Shown in pieces: positions 1 through 8,404 of a stretch of DNA of 64,000 nucleotides. The position numbers were made by a program, and so were the translations under genes. The number at the start of each line of letters is the position of its first letter. Position 1 is the first letter of the stretch. The DNA comes from Sphingomonas sp. Leaf67 (lineage in GTDB: Bacteria; Pseudomonadota; Alphaproteobacteria; Sphingomonadales; Sphingomonadaceae). The stretch spans positions 150,862 to 214,861 of the forward strand of contig NZ_LMLP01000024.1 of the NCBI RefSeq assembly GCF_001421965.1. Direction: 5' to 3'. Under the pieces are notes generated by a model, which worked only from the letters and a program-made list of their open reading frames with translations, ran no database searches and was not told where the DNA came from.

Positions 1-716
1 TTATGGTAATAGATCGGATCGTTGAGCCACGCCGGGACCTTCACCGCTTTTTCGGGCGTAGGTACATAGGGGGTGTAGGCGAAGGACGGATCAGTCAGCT
101 TGGCAAAGTTCTCGGCCGTCTGCACGCCGTCGCCGGCAAAGCCACGGTTCTTGCCCTTTGCCGCATAGGGATAGTCGGCGCGGCTGCGATAGACGCACGC
201 GCTCTTGCCGGCACATTCGCGATACTGGATCACGTCGGCGGTGTGGTTGGCGATGATGTCCATATAGACCTTCATCCCCCGCGCATGTGCCGCATCGACC
301 AGCGCCTTGAAATCGGCGTTGGTGCCGAGATGCGGGTCGACCTGCGTGAAGTCGGTTACCCAATAGCCGTGATAGCCCGCCGATTCCTGTCCCGGACCAC
401 CCTGTACCGGCTTGTTCCTGAAGATCGGTCCGACCCAGATCGCGGTCGCGCCGAGCGACTGGATGTAGGGCAGTCGCGCGGTCAGCCCATTCAGGTCGCC
501 GCCATGGTAGAAGCCCTTGGCGGTCGGATCATAGCCATGGACCATCCGGTCGCCGGTCAGGCCGCCGCGATCATTGGCGCGGTCGCCATTTTCGAACCGG
601 TCGGGCAGCACGAAATAGATCACCTCGTCCTCGGGCGCGCGGGCGCGAAAATCCTGCGCGGCGGCAGGCAGCGCGCTGGCACCCAGCGTCAGGGCGAGGA
701 GCAGGGATCGGATCAC
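1..716 (-). CDS. Secreted alpha-amylase family glycosyl hydrolase (GH13), 3' end outside the window
   Basis: About 238 N-terminal residues are visible; the C-terminus lies beyond the left edge. The GTG start at 716 overlaps the TGA of the upstream halogenase-like gene (GTGA), which implies translational coupling. Residues 1-21 form a signal peptide ending in AAAQ, so the enzyme is exported. The mature part begins with the typical GH13 strand 'IYFVLPDRFENGD' and contains 'YHGGDL', 'ATAIWVGPIF' and conserved region I ('MDIIANHTAD'). The catalytic Asp/Glu of regions II-III are not in the window. By family it hydrolyses alpha-glucans or maltodextrins. Its place behind a TonB-dependent receptor and a LacI regulator suggests oligosaccharide processing before or after outer-membrane uptake. 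Substrate is inferred. Confidence 0.9.
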   Translation of the reverse strand, partial: MIRSLLLALTLGASALPAAAQDFRARAPEDEVIYFVLPDRFENGDRANDRGGLTGDRMVHGYDPTAKGFYHGGDLNGLTARLPYIQSLGATAIWVGPIFRNKPVQGGPGQESAGYHGYWVTDFTQVDPHLGTNADFKALVDAAHARGMKVYMDIIANHTADVIQYRECAGKSACVYRSRADYPYAAKGKNRGFAGDGVQTAENFAKLTDPSFAYTPYVPTPEKAVKVPAWLNDPIYYH

Positions 717-2227
717 GCGGCAACCTTTACATCGGGCGCCGGGCAGTGGGCGCGCAGGAACTGGTCATGGGTCGGCATCCGCGCGACCGTGGCGGCGACA
801 TGTTTCGAACTCATGTCGAGAAACTGGCTGCGGCGTTCGGCGGGCAGCGCATCGGCGAGCGGATGATAGCCGCCGGCCCGCACCCCCTGCCCGACCAATA
901 GTTGCACCCATGCGACTTCAGCGAACAATTCGTGTTCGTCGCGAACGATCCGGCCGGATTCACGGAACAGAGCGATGCGTTCCGCCAGACTATCGGGCAG
1001 CGGCGTCGCACGGCGTTCCTGCCAAAAGGGTTCGTCACGACCGTTCAGCGCATAATGCGCGATCAGGAAGTCGCGAACGCCGAGCCATTCGCGTTCCGAC
1101 TGGCGGTTGAACGCGGCGATATCGGCGGGACGCGGCCGGGAGGCGGGCCAGAGCGACAACAGCCGCGCAATGCCCGACTGGACCAGATGGATCGACGTCG
1201 ATTCGAGCGGCTCCAGAAACCCCGCCGCCAGTCCCAGCGCGACGCAATTGCCGATCCACGGCGCATGGCGACGCCCGGTGGTGAAGCGCAGCGGCCTGGG
1301 ATCGGCCAGCGCCGCTCCGTCGAGGTTGCCGAGCAACGTCGCCGCTGCTTCGTCGTCGGACAGATGCGCGCTCGAATAGACCAGCCCGTTCCCAGTCCGC
1401 GCCTGTAACGGGATGCGCCACTGCCATCCCGCCGACCGGGCAGTGGCGCGGGTATAGGGCGTAACCGGCTGTGTCGCGGCGCAGGGGACCGCCAGTGCCC
1501 GGTCGCACGGCAGCAGCGCCGACCAGTCGTCCCAACGATCGCCCGCCAGCCGCCCGATGAGCAGCGCGGCAAACCCCGAACAATCGACGAAGAAGTCGGC
1601 CGCGATGGTCCGTCCATCGTCCAGCGTGACGGTGTCGATCCCGACGTCGTTCAGACCGACCGCAACGACCCGCCCCTCGGCCCGTTCGACCCCGCCCGCC
1701 TCGGCGCGTTCGCGCAGATACGCGGCGTAGCGCGCCGCATCGAAGTGATAGGCCCACGCGATGCCCGATGGTGCCTGCGGATTGCCCGGATCGCGATCGA
1801 ACCGGTTCGCCGACGCCGCGGCCGCACACGCGCTGTGCGACCATAGCGATTCCGGCGCGTCGCCGCCGCCCGCCGCCAGCCAGTAGTGATGGAACGGGAC
1901 CAGCCCCAGCGACCGGCCGATCGTACCGAAGGCGTGGAGGTAGCGACTGTCCGTACCGTTCCAGCCGGCGAACTCGATACCGAGTTTGAAACTGCCCCCG
2001 GTGCGCGCGACGAAGTCGTCCTCGTCGATCCCCAGATGTTGATTGAACAGGCGAAGCTGCGGGATCGTCGCCTCGCCCACCCCGACCGTCCCGATCGCAT
2101 CGGATTCGATCAGCGTCACCCGCGTATCCGCCGGCAGGAAGCGCGCGAGCGCCGCTGCCGTCATCCAGCCGGCCGAACCGCCACCGACGATCGCCACGCT
2201 ACGGACGGGTACCTGATCGATCGCCAT
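713..2227 (-). CDS. Tryptophan-halogenase-like flavoprotein
   Basis: A 504-residue protein of the flavin-dependent tryptophan halogenase family. The FAD-binding glycine motif GGGSAGW is at residues 15-21. A Lys at about 81 (in 'SFKLGIEF') matches the catalytic lysine of characterised halogenases. The signature WxWxIP reads 'WQWRIP' near 267-272, and the active-site Glu lies in 'PLESTSIH'. The ATG at 2227 is preferred to a TTG one codon upstream because GGGAGG sits about six bases before it. It lies between a TonB-dependent receptor and an amylase, a recurring arrangement in sphingomonads, xanthomonads and Caulobacter. The true substrate of these sugar-cluster homologues is not established; free tryptophan halogenation should not be assumed. 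Confidence 0.9.
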   Translation of the reverse strand: MAIDQVPVRSVAIVGGGSAGWMTAAALARFLPADTRVTLIESDAIGTVGVGEATIPQLRLFNQHLGIDEDDFVARTGGSFKLGIEFAGWNGTDSRYLHAFGTIGRSLGLVPFHHYWLAAGGGDAPESLWSHSACAAAASANRFDRDPGNPQAPSGIAWAYHFDAARYAAYLRERAEAGGVERAEGRVVAVGLNDVGIDTVTLDDGRTIAADFFVDCSGFAALLIGRLAGDRWDDWSALLPCDRALAVPCAATQPVTPYTRATARSAGWQWRIPLQARTGNGLVYSSAHLSDDEAAATLLGNLDGAALADPRPLRFTTGRRHAPWIGNCVALGLAAGFLEPLESTSIHLVQSGIARLLSLWPASRPRPADIAAFNRQSEREWLGVRDFLIAHYALNGRDEPFWQERRATPLPDSLAERIALFRESGRIVRDEHELFAEVAWVQLLVGQGVRAGGYHPLADALPAERRSQFLDMSSKHVAATVARMPTHDQFLRAHCPAPDVKVAA

Positions 2228-2284
2228 CAACGCCTCCCGTCACGTCACCCCGCCCGTCCGGTTACGGACGGCCGGCATGGGGCT

Positions 2285-5053
2285 TCAGAACCGGAACGAT
2301 GCCCCGGCGAGAAAGCGCCGGCCATAGCTCTGATAATCGATCACCGCGAGATCGTACGACGGATCGACGGTCGCGAAGCGTTCGTCGGTCAGATTCTGTC
2401 CCTGCACGAACAGCGACAGCCCTTCGAGCGTCGTTCCCTTCGGGAATTCATAGCCGACCTGCGCATCGATGATCGTTTCGTCGAGCGCCCGGCGACGCTG
2501 GCGATTGCCACCGAAGCCCGACAGTTCGCCGACGAAGGTCGACCGGTACCGCGCCGACCCCCGCGCGCTGAAGCCCCATTTTTCGAAATAGGCGGTGCCG
2601 TTGACGACCCATTTCGAATAGCCGGGGATGTTTTCCGGCGGCGAGTTGGGATCGGGCTTGATCTGGGTCCTGGTCCACGAACCGCCCCCGGTGACGCCGA
2701 ACCCGTCGAGGAACGATACGAACGTGCTGAGCGGCAGCGTGGCGGCGAGTTCGACGCCGTAGATGTTGCCGCCTTCGCCATTGATCGGCCGGTCGACGCG
2801 ACCGAGGGTCGGGGTACCCGCAGGCGTGCCGGTCGGGGTCGGAAACGCGAAATAGTCGAACGGCAGCGTCTGGTTGTACACGTACGACTTCAGGTCCTTG
2901 TAGAAGCCCTGTGCCGCGATGTAGCCCGCACGCCCGAAATATTTCTCCAGCGTCAGGTCGAATGAGTTCGACCGGATCGGGCGCAGCGACGGATTGCCAC
3001 CGCCGCCGGTGATCAGCTGTTCCTGCGGATTGTAGCCGAAGCCCAGCGCGACGCGCATATCGTCGAGCCGCGGCCGCTGTACCTGCCGAGCGGCACCCGC
3101 ACGGATCACCCAGTCGCCGGGCATGCGCAGCGACAGGTTGAGACTGGGCATCAGGTCCCAGTAATCCGTACCTCGCGTCACCGGCGACAGCACCTGGTTG
3201 GCGGCGATCAGCCCCGACGACTTCTGTTCGGTCGCCACGGCCTGCACCCCGACGTTGCCGGTCAGGACCGATCCGCCGATTTCCTGATCGATGTCCGCCT
3301 GGACGTACATCGTCATCAGGTCTTCTTCGATACGAAACGCCTTTGCCGGCACGTCCGGACTGGTGTTGGCGTTCAGTTGGTAGACGCCACCTGCCAACAG
3401 GTCGCGCGGGTCGTAGCTCAGCATCGGTCCGAGACCCAGATAGCTGAGGCTGGTCGGTTCCTGAATATACTGGTCGGGGATCCGCAGCGAGCGCAGGCCG
3501 CCGCTCAGCGCCAATAGGCTTTCGCGCGGATCGAGCGACTTGTCGCGATCGGTATAGTTCAGCCCGGCCTTGACCGCGCCGAAGAAGCCGTCGAGTTCCT
3601 TCTCTACCTCGAACCGGTATTGCGCGATCCGGTCCTGCACCTTGCGGTCGTTGAAATAGCCGGCCTGCAGGTTGGACCCGCCCCAACCGAGCGGATCGGT
3701 CAGCAGGATCAGGTTCGGATCGGAATAGTTCAGCGTCGGGCTGAACCGCGTGCCGGTCTTGCCGCTGGTGAAGCTGATCGTGTCCTTTGCGCCGACATTC
3801 TGGCCATAGCCGGTGCCGGCATAGCTTTCGAGGATGATCTCTTCGCGGTCGGTGCGCGAATAGCTGGCATCGAGCGTGGCGTTCCAGCCATCGTCGCCGC
3901 GCCATGCCATATTGTAGCCGAATGCATAGAGCTTCGCCTTGCGCTCGAACGCGTCGTTGCGAACGACGCCCTCGACATTGCCGAACGTGCCGGCGGTGAC
4001 GAAGCCGTCGCTGTTGGCGGTCGTACCGGTCAGCTTGACGCCCTGCGGCTGGGTCGGATCGTTGAAGGATTGCCCATAGCCGAGCGGCAGTTCGATACCG
4101 CGCTTCAACTGATCGTCGTTGAAGTCCGAATAGAAGCCGTCGACGGTAACGGTCAGATTATCGACCGGCTTGTATTGCAGCGTGCCCGACAGGCCGAGCC
4201 GCTTGAGACGCGTCGAGGTGACGTAGGACTTCGACCCGCCGATGACGCCCTGCCCGTTGAAACCGGCATAGCCCCAGGCGTTGAATTCCTGAATCTGGTA
4301 CGGTTCGTCGAGATAGTTGGCCGACAGGGCGATGCCGATCGTGTCGTCGGCGAACTGGTCGACATAAGTGCCGCTGACCCGATAGCCCTTGTCACGCGAC
4401 CCGGCGTTCAGCTTGCCGAGGTCGGCATAGGTGCCGCGTGCCCCGATCGAGATCGCCTGACGACCATATTCGAGCGGACGGACGGTGCGCAGGTCGACGG
4501 TACCCGACAAGCCCTGTCCGACCAGGTTCGCCTGACCGGTCTTGTAGACCAGGACCTGGCTCATGATTTCAGCGGGATACTGGTCGTATTCGACGGCGCG
4601 GTTGTCGCCGGTCGACGTCTGTTCGCGACCGTTGAGCAACGTCGTCGAGAAATCGGGCGCGAAGCCGCGGATCGAGATCGAGTTCGAACGACCCGACACA
4701 CGCTGCGAGGTCAGACCCGGCAGGCGGGCGATCGATTCGGCGATCGATGCGTCGGGCAGCTTGCCGATATCCTCGGCACTGATCGATTCGACGACCTGAT
4801 CGCGGTTCTTCTTTTCGGCGACCGCATTTTCGAGGCTGGCGCGGAAACCGGTGACGACGATATCCTCGTCCGCGTTCGTCGCGGGATCGGTCGGGTCGGT
4901 GCCGTCGGCCTGAACCGTGGTCGGCTCCGTTGCGGTCGTCGCTTGCGCCAACGCGCTGCCGTTTCCTGCCAATGCGCCTGCCGCGATCAATGCCGCGATG
5001 CTCGCGCCGCGTGCCAGCCGGGCGCATGTCAGCGCCTGCGATGAATACCGCAT
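2285..5053 (-). CDS. TonB-dependent outer-membrane receptor (carbohydrate-uptake type)
   Basis: A 922-residue receptor. A signal peptide ends at '...GSALAQ' and is followed by a short acidic linker and a TonB-box-like 'EDIVVTGF'. The plug domain includes 'LPDASIAESIARLPG' and 'ISIRGF'. The remainder is a 22-strand-type barrel ending in the C-terminal Phe ('ASFRF') typical of outer-membrane proteins. The ATG at 5053 has GGGGAGGA seven bases upstream, so an in-frame ATG 57 bases further out is less likely. Family knowledge: it imports large substrates using energy from TonB-ExbBD, whose operon lies at 17.5-20.1 kb. The following halogenase-like and amylase genes suggest a maltodextrin-like ligand; this is inference. 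The divergent LacI regulator probably controls it. Confidence 0.93.
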   Translation of the reverse strand: MRYSSQALTCARLARGASIAALIAAGALAGNGSALAQATTATEPTTVQADGTDPTDPATNADEDIVVTGFRASLENAVAEKKNRDQVVESISAEDIGKLPDASIAESIARLPGLTSQRVSGRSNSISIRGFAPDFSTTLLNGREQTSTGDNRAVEYDQYPAEIMSQVLVYKTGQANLVGQGLSGTVDLRTVRPLEYGRQAISIGARGTYADLGKLNAGSRDKGYRVSGTYVDQFADDTIGIALSANYLDEPYQIQEFNAWGYAGFNGQGVIGGSKSYVTSTRLKRLGLSGTLQYKPVDNLTVTVDGFYSDFNDDQLKRGIELPLGYGQSFNDPTQPQGVKLTGTTANSDGFVTAGTFGNVEGVVRNDAFERKAKLYAFGYNMAWRGDDGWNATLDASYSRTDREEIILESYAGTGYGQNVGAKDTISFTSGKTGTRFSPTLNYSDPNLILLTDPLGWGGSNLQAGYFNDRKVQDRIAQYRFEVEKELDGFFGAVKAGLNYTDRDKSLDPRESLLALSGGLRSLRIPDQYIQEPTSLSYLGLGPMLSYDPRDLLAGGVYQLNANTSPDVPAKAFRIEEDLMTMYVQADIDQEIGGSVLTGNVGVQAVATEQKSSGLIAANQVLSPVTRGTDYWDLMPSLNLSLRMPGDWVIRAGAARQVQRPRLDDMRVALGFGYNPQEQLITGGGGNPSLRPIRSNSFDLTLEKYFGRAGYIAAQGFYKDLKSYVYNQTLPFDYFAFPTPTGTPAGTPTLGRVDRPINGEGGNIYGVELAATLPLSTFVSFLDGFGVTGGGSWTRTQIKPDPNSPPENIPGYSKWVVNGTAYFEKWGFSARGSARYRSTFVGELSGFGGNRQRRRALDETIIDAQVGYEFPKGTTLEGLSLFVQGQNLTDERFATVDPSYDLAVIDYQSYGRRFLAGASFRF

Positions 5054-5190
5054 ATCCCAATCCTCCCCAACGTTGTTCGATTCCCCGGTTCTTCCGCCCG
5101 GTTCGTCCATACCCTCTTATTGAAACCATCGGTCGCGCTTGGGAAGCGGACAGCATACGTATTCAGTCGATGCTTGCCGATGGCGGATCG

Positions 5191-5208
5191 GCACCGCTAC
5201 ACCGGTGC
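5191..5208. promoter_or_regulatory. Inverted repeat between receptor and LacI genes, possible operator
   Basis: GCACCG-ctacac-CGGTGC is a perfect 6+6 inverted repeat in the roughly 200-base divergent spacer. Its position fits an operator for the neighbouring LacI-type regulator, but the core differs from the usual CG-centred LacI palindrome, so the assignment is tentative. Confidence 0.3.
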
Positions 5209-5254
5209 TTTCTCTCGATCGATCGGGCCGACAGCCGGCCGCAAAGGACCAGTC

Positions 5255-6277
5255 ATGCCGGCGGGCGACAAGCCGACCTCCTTCGATATCGCGGCGCTGG
5301 CCGGCGTATCGCAGCCGACCGTCAGCCGGGCATTGCGCGGCGACCGGACGGTCAGCGCCGCGACGCGGCTGCGGATCGAGGCGATCGCCGCGCAGCTGAA
5401 TTACAAGGTCGACAAGAACGCGTCGGCACTGCGGCGCGGCAGCACGTCGACGCTGGCGCTGCTGTTCTTCGAGGACCCTGCGCCCGACGGATCGCGGATT
5501 AACCCGTTCTTCCTGTCGATGCTGGGATCGATCCTGCACACCTGCGGGGCGCGCGGCTATGACCTGCTCACCTCGTTCCAGCACCTCTCGGCCGACTGGC
5601 ATGTCGATTACGAGGACAGCCGCAAGGCGGACGGGCTGATCCTGCTCGGCTATGGCGATTTCGACGATTATTCGCGGCGACTCGACCAGTTGGTGGCGCA
5701 GGGCACGCATTTCGTGCGGTGGGGATCGGCCGATCCGGCCCATCCCGGCACCGTCATCGGCTGCGACAATTTCGCCGGCGGGCATGATGCGGGCCGGCAC
5801 CTGATCGAGCGGGGACGGCGGCGAATCGCGTTCCTCGGCGACGCGTCGAGCCGGTATCCGGAGTCGCGAGACCGTTTTCGCGGGCTTGCCGCTGCGTTGC
5901 AGGACGCCGGATTGCCCGTCGATCCGGGGTTGCAGGTCGACGCATTGTCGAGCGAAGCGTCGGGCTATGACGCTGCCAGCCGGCTGATCGGGAGGGGCAT
6001 CGCGTTCGACGCGATCTTTGCCGCATCGGACATGATCGCGCTGGGTGCGGTCCGCGCGCTGGCGGAATCGGGGCGAAGCGTTCCCGATGATGTCGCGCTG
6101 GTCGGTTTCGATGATATTCCCGCCGCGTCGCTGGCCCAGCCACCGCTCACCACCATCCGACAGGATTATGCCCGCGCCGGCGAATTGCTGGTCGATATGC
6201 TCATCCGGCAGATCGACCGGCGCGCGACCGCCCCCACCCTATTGCCGCCCGAACTGGTCGTTCGAAAATCGACCTGA
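5255..6277 (+). CDS. LacI-family transcriptional regulator
   Basis: A 340-residue LacI/GalR repressor. The N-terminal helix-turn-helix is 'FDIAALAGVSQPTVSRALRG', followed by a hinge helix and a periplasmic-binding-protein-like effector domain ('AIFAASDMIALGAVRAL', 'VALVGFDDIPAASLAQPPLTT'). The ATG at 5255 is chosen because AAAGGA lies seven bases upstream and the DNA-binding domain begins right after it; longer in-frame extensions from TTG look non-coding. It is divergent from the TonB receptor / halogenase / amylase operon and most likely represses it until a sugar effector binds. The effector is unknown. Confidence 0.92.
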   Translation: MPAGDKPTSFDIAALAGVSQPTVSRALRGDRTVSAATRLRIEAIAAQLNYKVDKNASALRRGSTSTLALLFFEDPAPDGSRINPFFLSMLGSILHTCGARGYDLLTSFQHLSADWHVDYEDSRKADGLILLGYGDFDDYSRRLDQLVAQGTHFVRWGSADPAHPGTVIGCDNFAGGHDAGRHLIERGRRRIAFLGDASSRYPESRDRFRGLAAALQDAGLPVDPGLQVDALSSEASGYDAASRLIGRGIAFDAIFAASDMIALGAVRALAESGRSVPDDVALVGFDDIPAASLAQPPLTTIRQDYARAGELLVDMLIRQIDRRATAPTLLPPELVVRKST

Positions 6278-6318
6278 GCCCCTTGCGGTCGATGATATAA
6301 AGTCACATTTGCGTCGGC

Positions 6319-6690
6319 ATGCAACGTTCGACCTTTCTCGACAGCGCCGCGATCGGTGCGTCCCTGCTCTGCCTGATCCATTGCATCGGCCTGCCGATCC
6401 TGTTCGCGCTGTTGCCCGCGCTGGCGACGATCGGTCTGCCGTCGTCGGAATGGCTGCATCTCGCGCTGCTGCTGACCGCGATACCGATCAGCGGACTGGC
6501 ACTGGTTGGCGGATGGCGGGTGCATGGCGCGGTGGTCCCGCTGCTGCTGGGCGGCGTGGGCCTTGCCGGGCTTGCCGCCGGACTGGCGTTCGGCAGCATG
6601 CCCGGTGCGGAAACCGCGCTGACCGTCGCCGGCAGCCTCGCGCTCGCCATGGCGCATATCGGCAACTGGCGACGGCTGCGGACCGCCTGA
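6319..6690 (+). CDS. MerC-domain integral membrane protein
   Basis: A 123-residue, very hydrophobic protein with four predicted transmembrane segments. The first carries the cysteine pair 'CLIHC' at about residues 18-22, the hallmark of the MerC mercury-transport family. No merR, merA or merT is nearby, so this is a stand-alone MerC-like protein as found in many sphingomonads. A role in mercury or other metal handling is a family inference. No strong ribosome-binding site precedes the ATG. It converges on the lactonase gene with a five-base gap. Confidence 0.8.
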   Translation: MQRSTFLDSAAIGASLLCLIHCIGLPILFALLPALATIGLPSSEWLHLALLLTAIPISGLALVGGWRVHGAVVPLLLGGVGLAGLAAGLAFGSMPGAETALTVAGSLALAMAHIGNWRRLRTA

Positions 6691-6695
6691 CCGGG

Positions 6696-7586
6696 TCAGA
6701 TTCCGACCGAAATTTCCTGCCCGGCCACGCCCGGCACGTCGACCTCGAAGCGGAACAGATTGCCCGCCAGCGGCTGCGCCGCGGCCTGATCCGCATCATG
6801 ATGCTTGTTGGCCGTCGTCGCGAAGACCGTCTTGCGATCGGATCCACCGAACGCGACCTTGGTGACCGCGTCGACCGGCAGCCGGATCGTTTCCAGCAAC
6901 TCGCCCTTGGGCGAATACCGGCGGATGCCCCAGCCGCCGTACAGGCTGATCCACACGCAACCCTCCGCATCGACCGCCGGTCCGTCGGGATGGCCTTCGG
7001 CATTCGGGATCGTCACGAACAGTCGCCTGTCGGTCAGCGATCCGTCTGCGGCGACGGTACAGGCATAGACATGCCCGCCCAGCGTATCGACGTGATACAG
7101 CGTCCTGCCATCGGGGCTGACCGCCGGTCCGTTGGTGATCGCGACCTGCGGGCTGGACGCGATGGCGGTGCCGTCGGCCGCAAGGCGATAGATCGCACCG
7201 GTCGCAGCACGCTCGCCATCGTCCATCGTCCCGAACCACAGCTGACCGTTCGGCGCGACCGTAGCGTCGTTCAACCGGTTGCCCGGCAGATTGGGTTCCG
7301 GATCGACTAGCAACGCAAACGCGCCGGTCGTCGGATCGAAGCGGTGCAACCCGCTTTGCAGCCCGGCGATGAACTTGCCATCGGCGGAGGGCAGCACGAA
7401 CCCGCACTGTCCCGGCGCGGCCCAGCTGCGCCGCTCGCCGCTGGCCGGATCATAGCGGTGGATGCGCGGCGTCTTGATACAGACGAACCACAGCGCGTTG
7501 TCGCGGTCGACCCAATTCGGCCCTTCCAGCAACGGTGCCGACAGATCCCAGACGCTGACCGGTTCGGACTTCTGTACCTTCGTCAT
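6696..7586 (-). CDS. SMP-30/gluconolactonase-family sugar lactonase
   Basis: A 296-residue six-bladed beta-propeller lactonase. Family landmarks are the N-terminal 'LLEGPNW' (metal-ligand Glu), 'LPGNRLNDATVAPNGQLWFGTM' in the middle, 'ITNGPAVSPDGRTLYHVDT' and 'GHPDGPAVDAEGCVW', which supply the Asn and Asp metal ligands. It is the last gene of the leftward pentose operon and starts one base after the SDR stop, with AGGA upstream. In a Weimberg-type pathway it would open the aldonolactone made by the dehydrogenase (xylonolactonase, XylC role). The sugar is inferred from context; an arabinonolactonase is the main alternative. Confidence 0.85.
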   Translation of the reverse strand: MTKVQKSEPVSVWDLSAPLLEGPNWVDRDNALWFVCIKTPRIHRYDPASGERRSWAAPGQCGFVLPSADGKFIAGLQSGLHRFDPTTGAFALLVDPEPNLPGNRLNDATVAPNGQLWFGTMDDGERAATGAIYRLAADGTAIASSPQVAITNGPAVSPDGRTLYHVDTLGGHVYACTVAADGSLTDRRLFVTIPNAEGHPDGPAVDAEGCVWISLYGGWGIRRYSPKGELLETIRLPVDAVTKVAFGGSDRKTVFATTANKHHDADQAAAQPLAGNLFRFEVDVPGVAGQEISVGI

Positions 7587-7587
7587 C

Positions 7588-8382
7588 CTATCGCCATCCT
7601 GCATCAACGAAAAAGCTGTGCCCGGTTACCAGCCGCGCATCGTCGGAGGCAAGGAACAGGATCATCGCAGCGATGTCACCCGCGACCAGCCGCCCGTTCA
7701 GGCACTGCGCCTTCACGATCTCGGCCTCGCCCTCGGGCGTGTACCATTTCAGCTGGCGCGGCGTGCGGACATTGCCCGGAATGACGCAGACCGAGCGGAT
7801 GCCGTCGCCGCCCAGTTCGCGCGCGAAACTGCGGGTGAGCCCCTCGATCGCGGCCTTGGCAGTCTGGTAGAGGGTCAGTTCCTCCAGCGCCAGATGCCAG
7901 CTGATCGACCCCATGTTGACGATCACGCCCTTGCCCTTCGCCTTCATGCCCGGGATCACCGCCTGTGCCGCGAAGAACAGGTGGCGCAGGTTCACGCCCA
8001 TCCGGTTGTCCCAATAGGCTTCGTCGACCTGCTCGATCGTGTGGCGATCGTCGCTGGCAGCGTTGTTCACCAGCACGTCGAATTCGCCACCCTCGGCAAT
8101 CGCATCGGCAATCGCCGTCTTGAGCGCGGTGATATCGGTCAGGTCGACCCGCTTGAACTTCGGGGTCGGACCGACGTCCGCCAGTTCCGCGATCAGCTGC
8201 AGCGAATCCGCTTCGGCAATGTCGAAGAAGGTGACGTGTGCGCCCTGCCGCACGAACCCCTCGACCACGCCCGCGCCGATCCCCGACCCGCCGCCGGTGA
8301 TGAGTACACGCTTGTTGCCAAGCGAAGGAAACGAGGCGCGAGCTTCGGGCGCGATCGGGTAGGCGAAATCGTCAGGCGACAT
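7588..8382 (-). CDS. Short-chain dehydrogenase, probable xylose/aldose 1-dehydrogenase
   Basis: A 264-residue classical SDR. The cofactor motif TGGGSGIG is near residue 30, NNAA follows, and the catalytic Ser ('GSIS') and YxxxK ('YQTAK') are intact. It ends in the usual 'SFFVDAGW'. The ATG at 8382 (GGAAG upstream) is preferred to a TTG five codons earlier. The gene sits between an XylX-type dehydratase and a lactonase, which fits NAD-dependent oxidation of a pentose to its lactone, the XylB step of the Caulobacter xylose operon. Sugar specificity cannot be read from sequence. Confidence 0.85.
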   Translation of the reverse strand: MSPDDFAYPIAPEARASFPSLGNKRVLITGGGSGIGAGVVEGFVRQGAHVTFFDIAEADSLQLIAELADVGPTPKFKRVDLTDITALKTAIADAIAEGGEFDVLVNNAASDDRHTIEQVDEAYWDNRMGVNLRHLFFAAQAVIPGMKAKGKGVIVNMGSISWHLALEELTLYQTAKAAIEGLTRSFARELGGDGIRSVCVIPGNVRTPRQLKWYTPEGEAEIVKAQCLNGRLVAGDIAAMILFLASDDARLVTGHSFFVDAGWR

Positions 8383-8404
8383 GGGTGCTTCCAGCAAAGA
8401 GGTG

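Noticed and set aside
3620..5044. A 474-codon plus-strand frame opposite the TonB receptor
   Set aside because: Antisense shadow of a well-supported gene, with no start signal or recognisable motif.
6292..6308. ATGATATAAAGTCACAT upstream of the MerC-like gene as a Zur/Fur-type box
   Set aside because: Only the outer ATG...CAT and two inner positions are symmetric; too weak to call without a motif scan.
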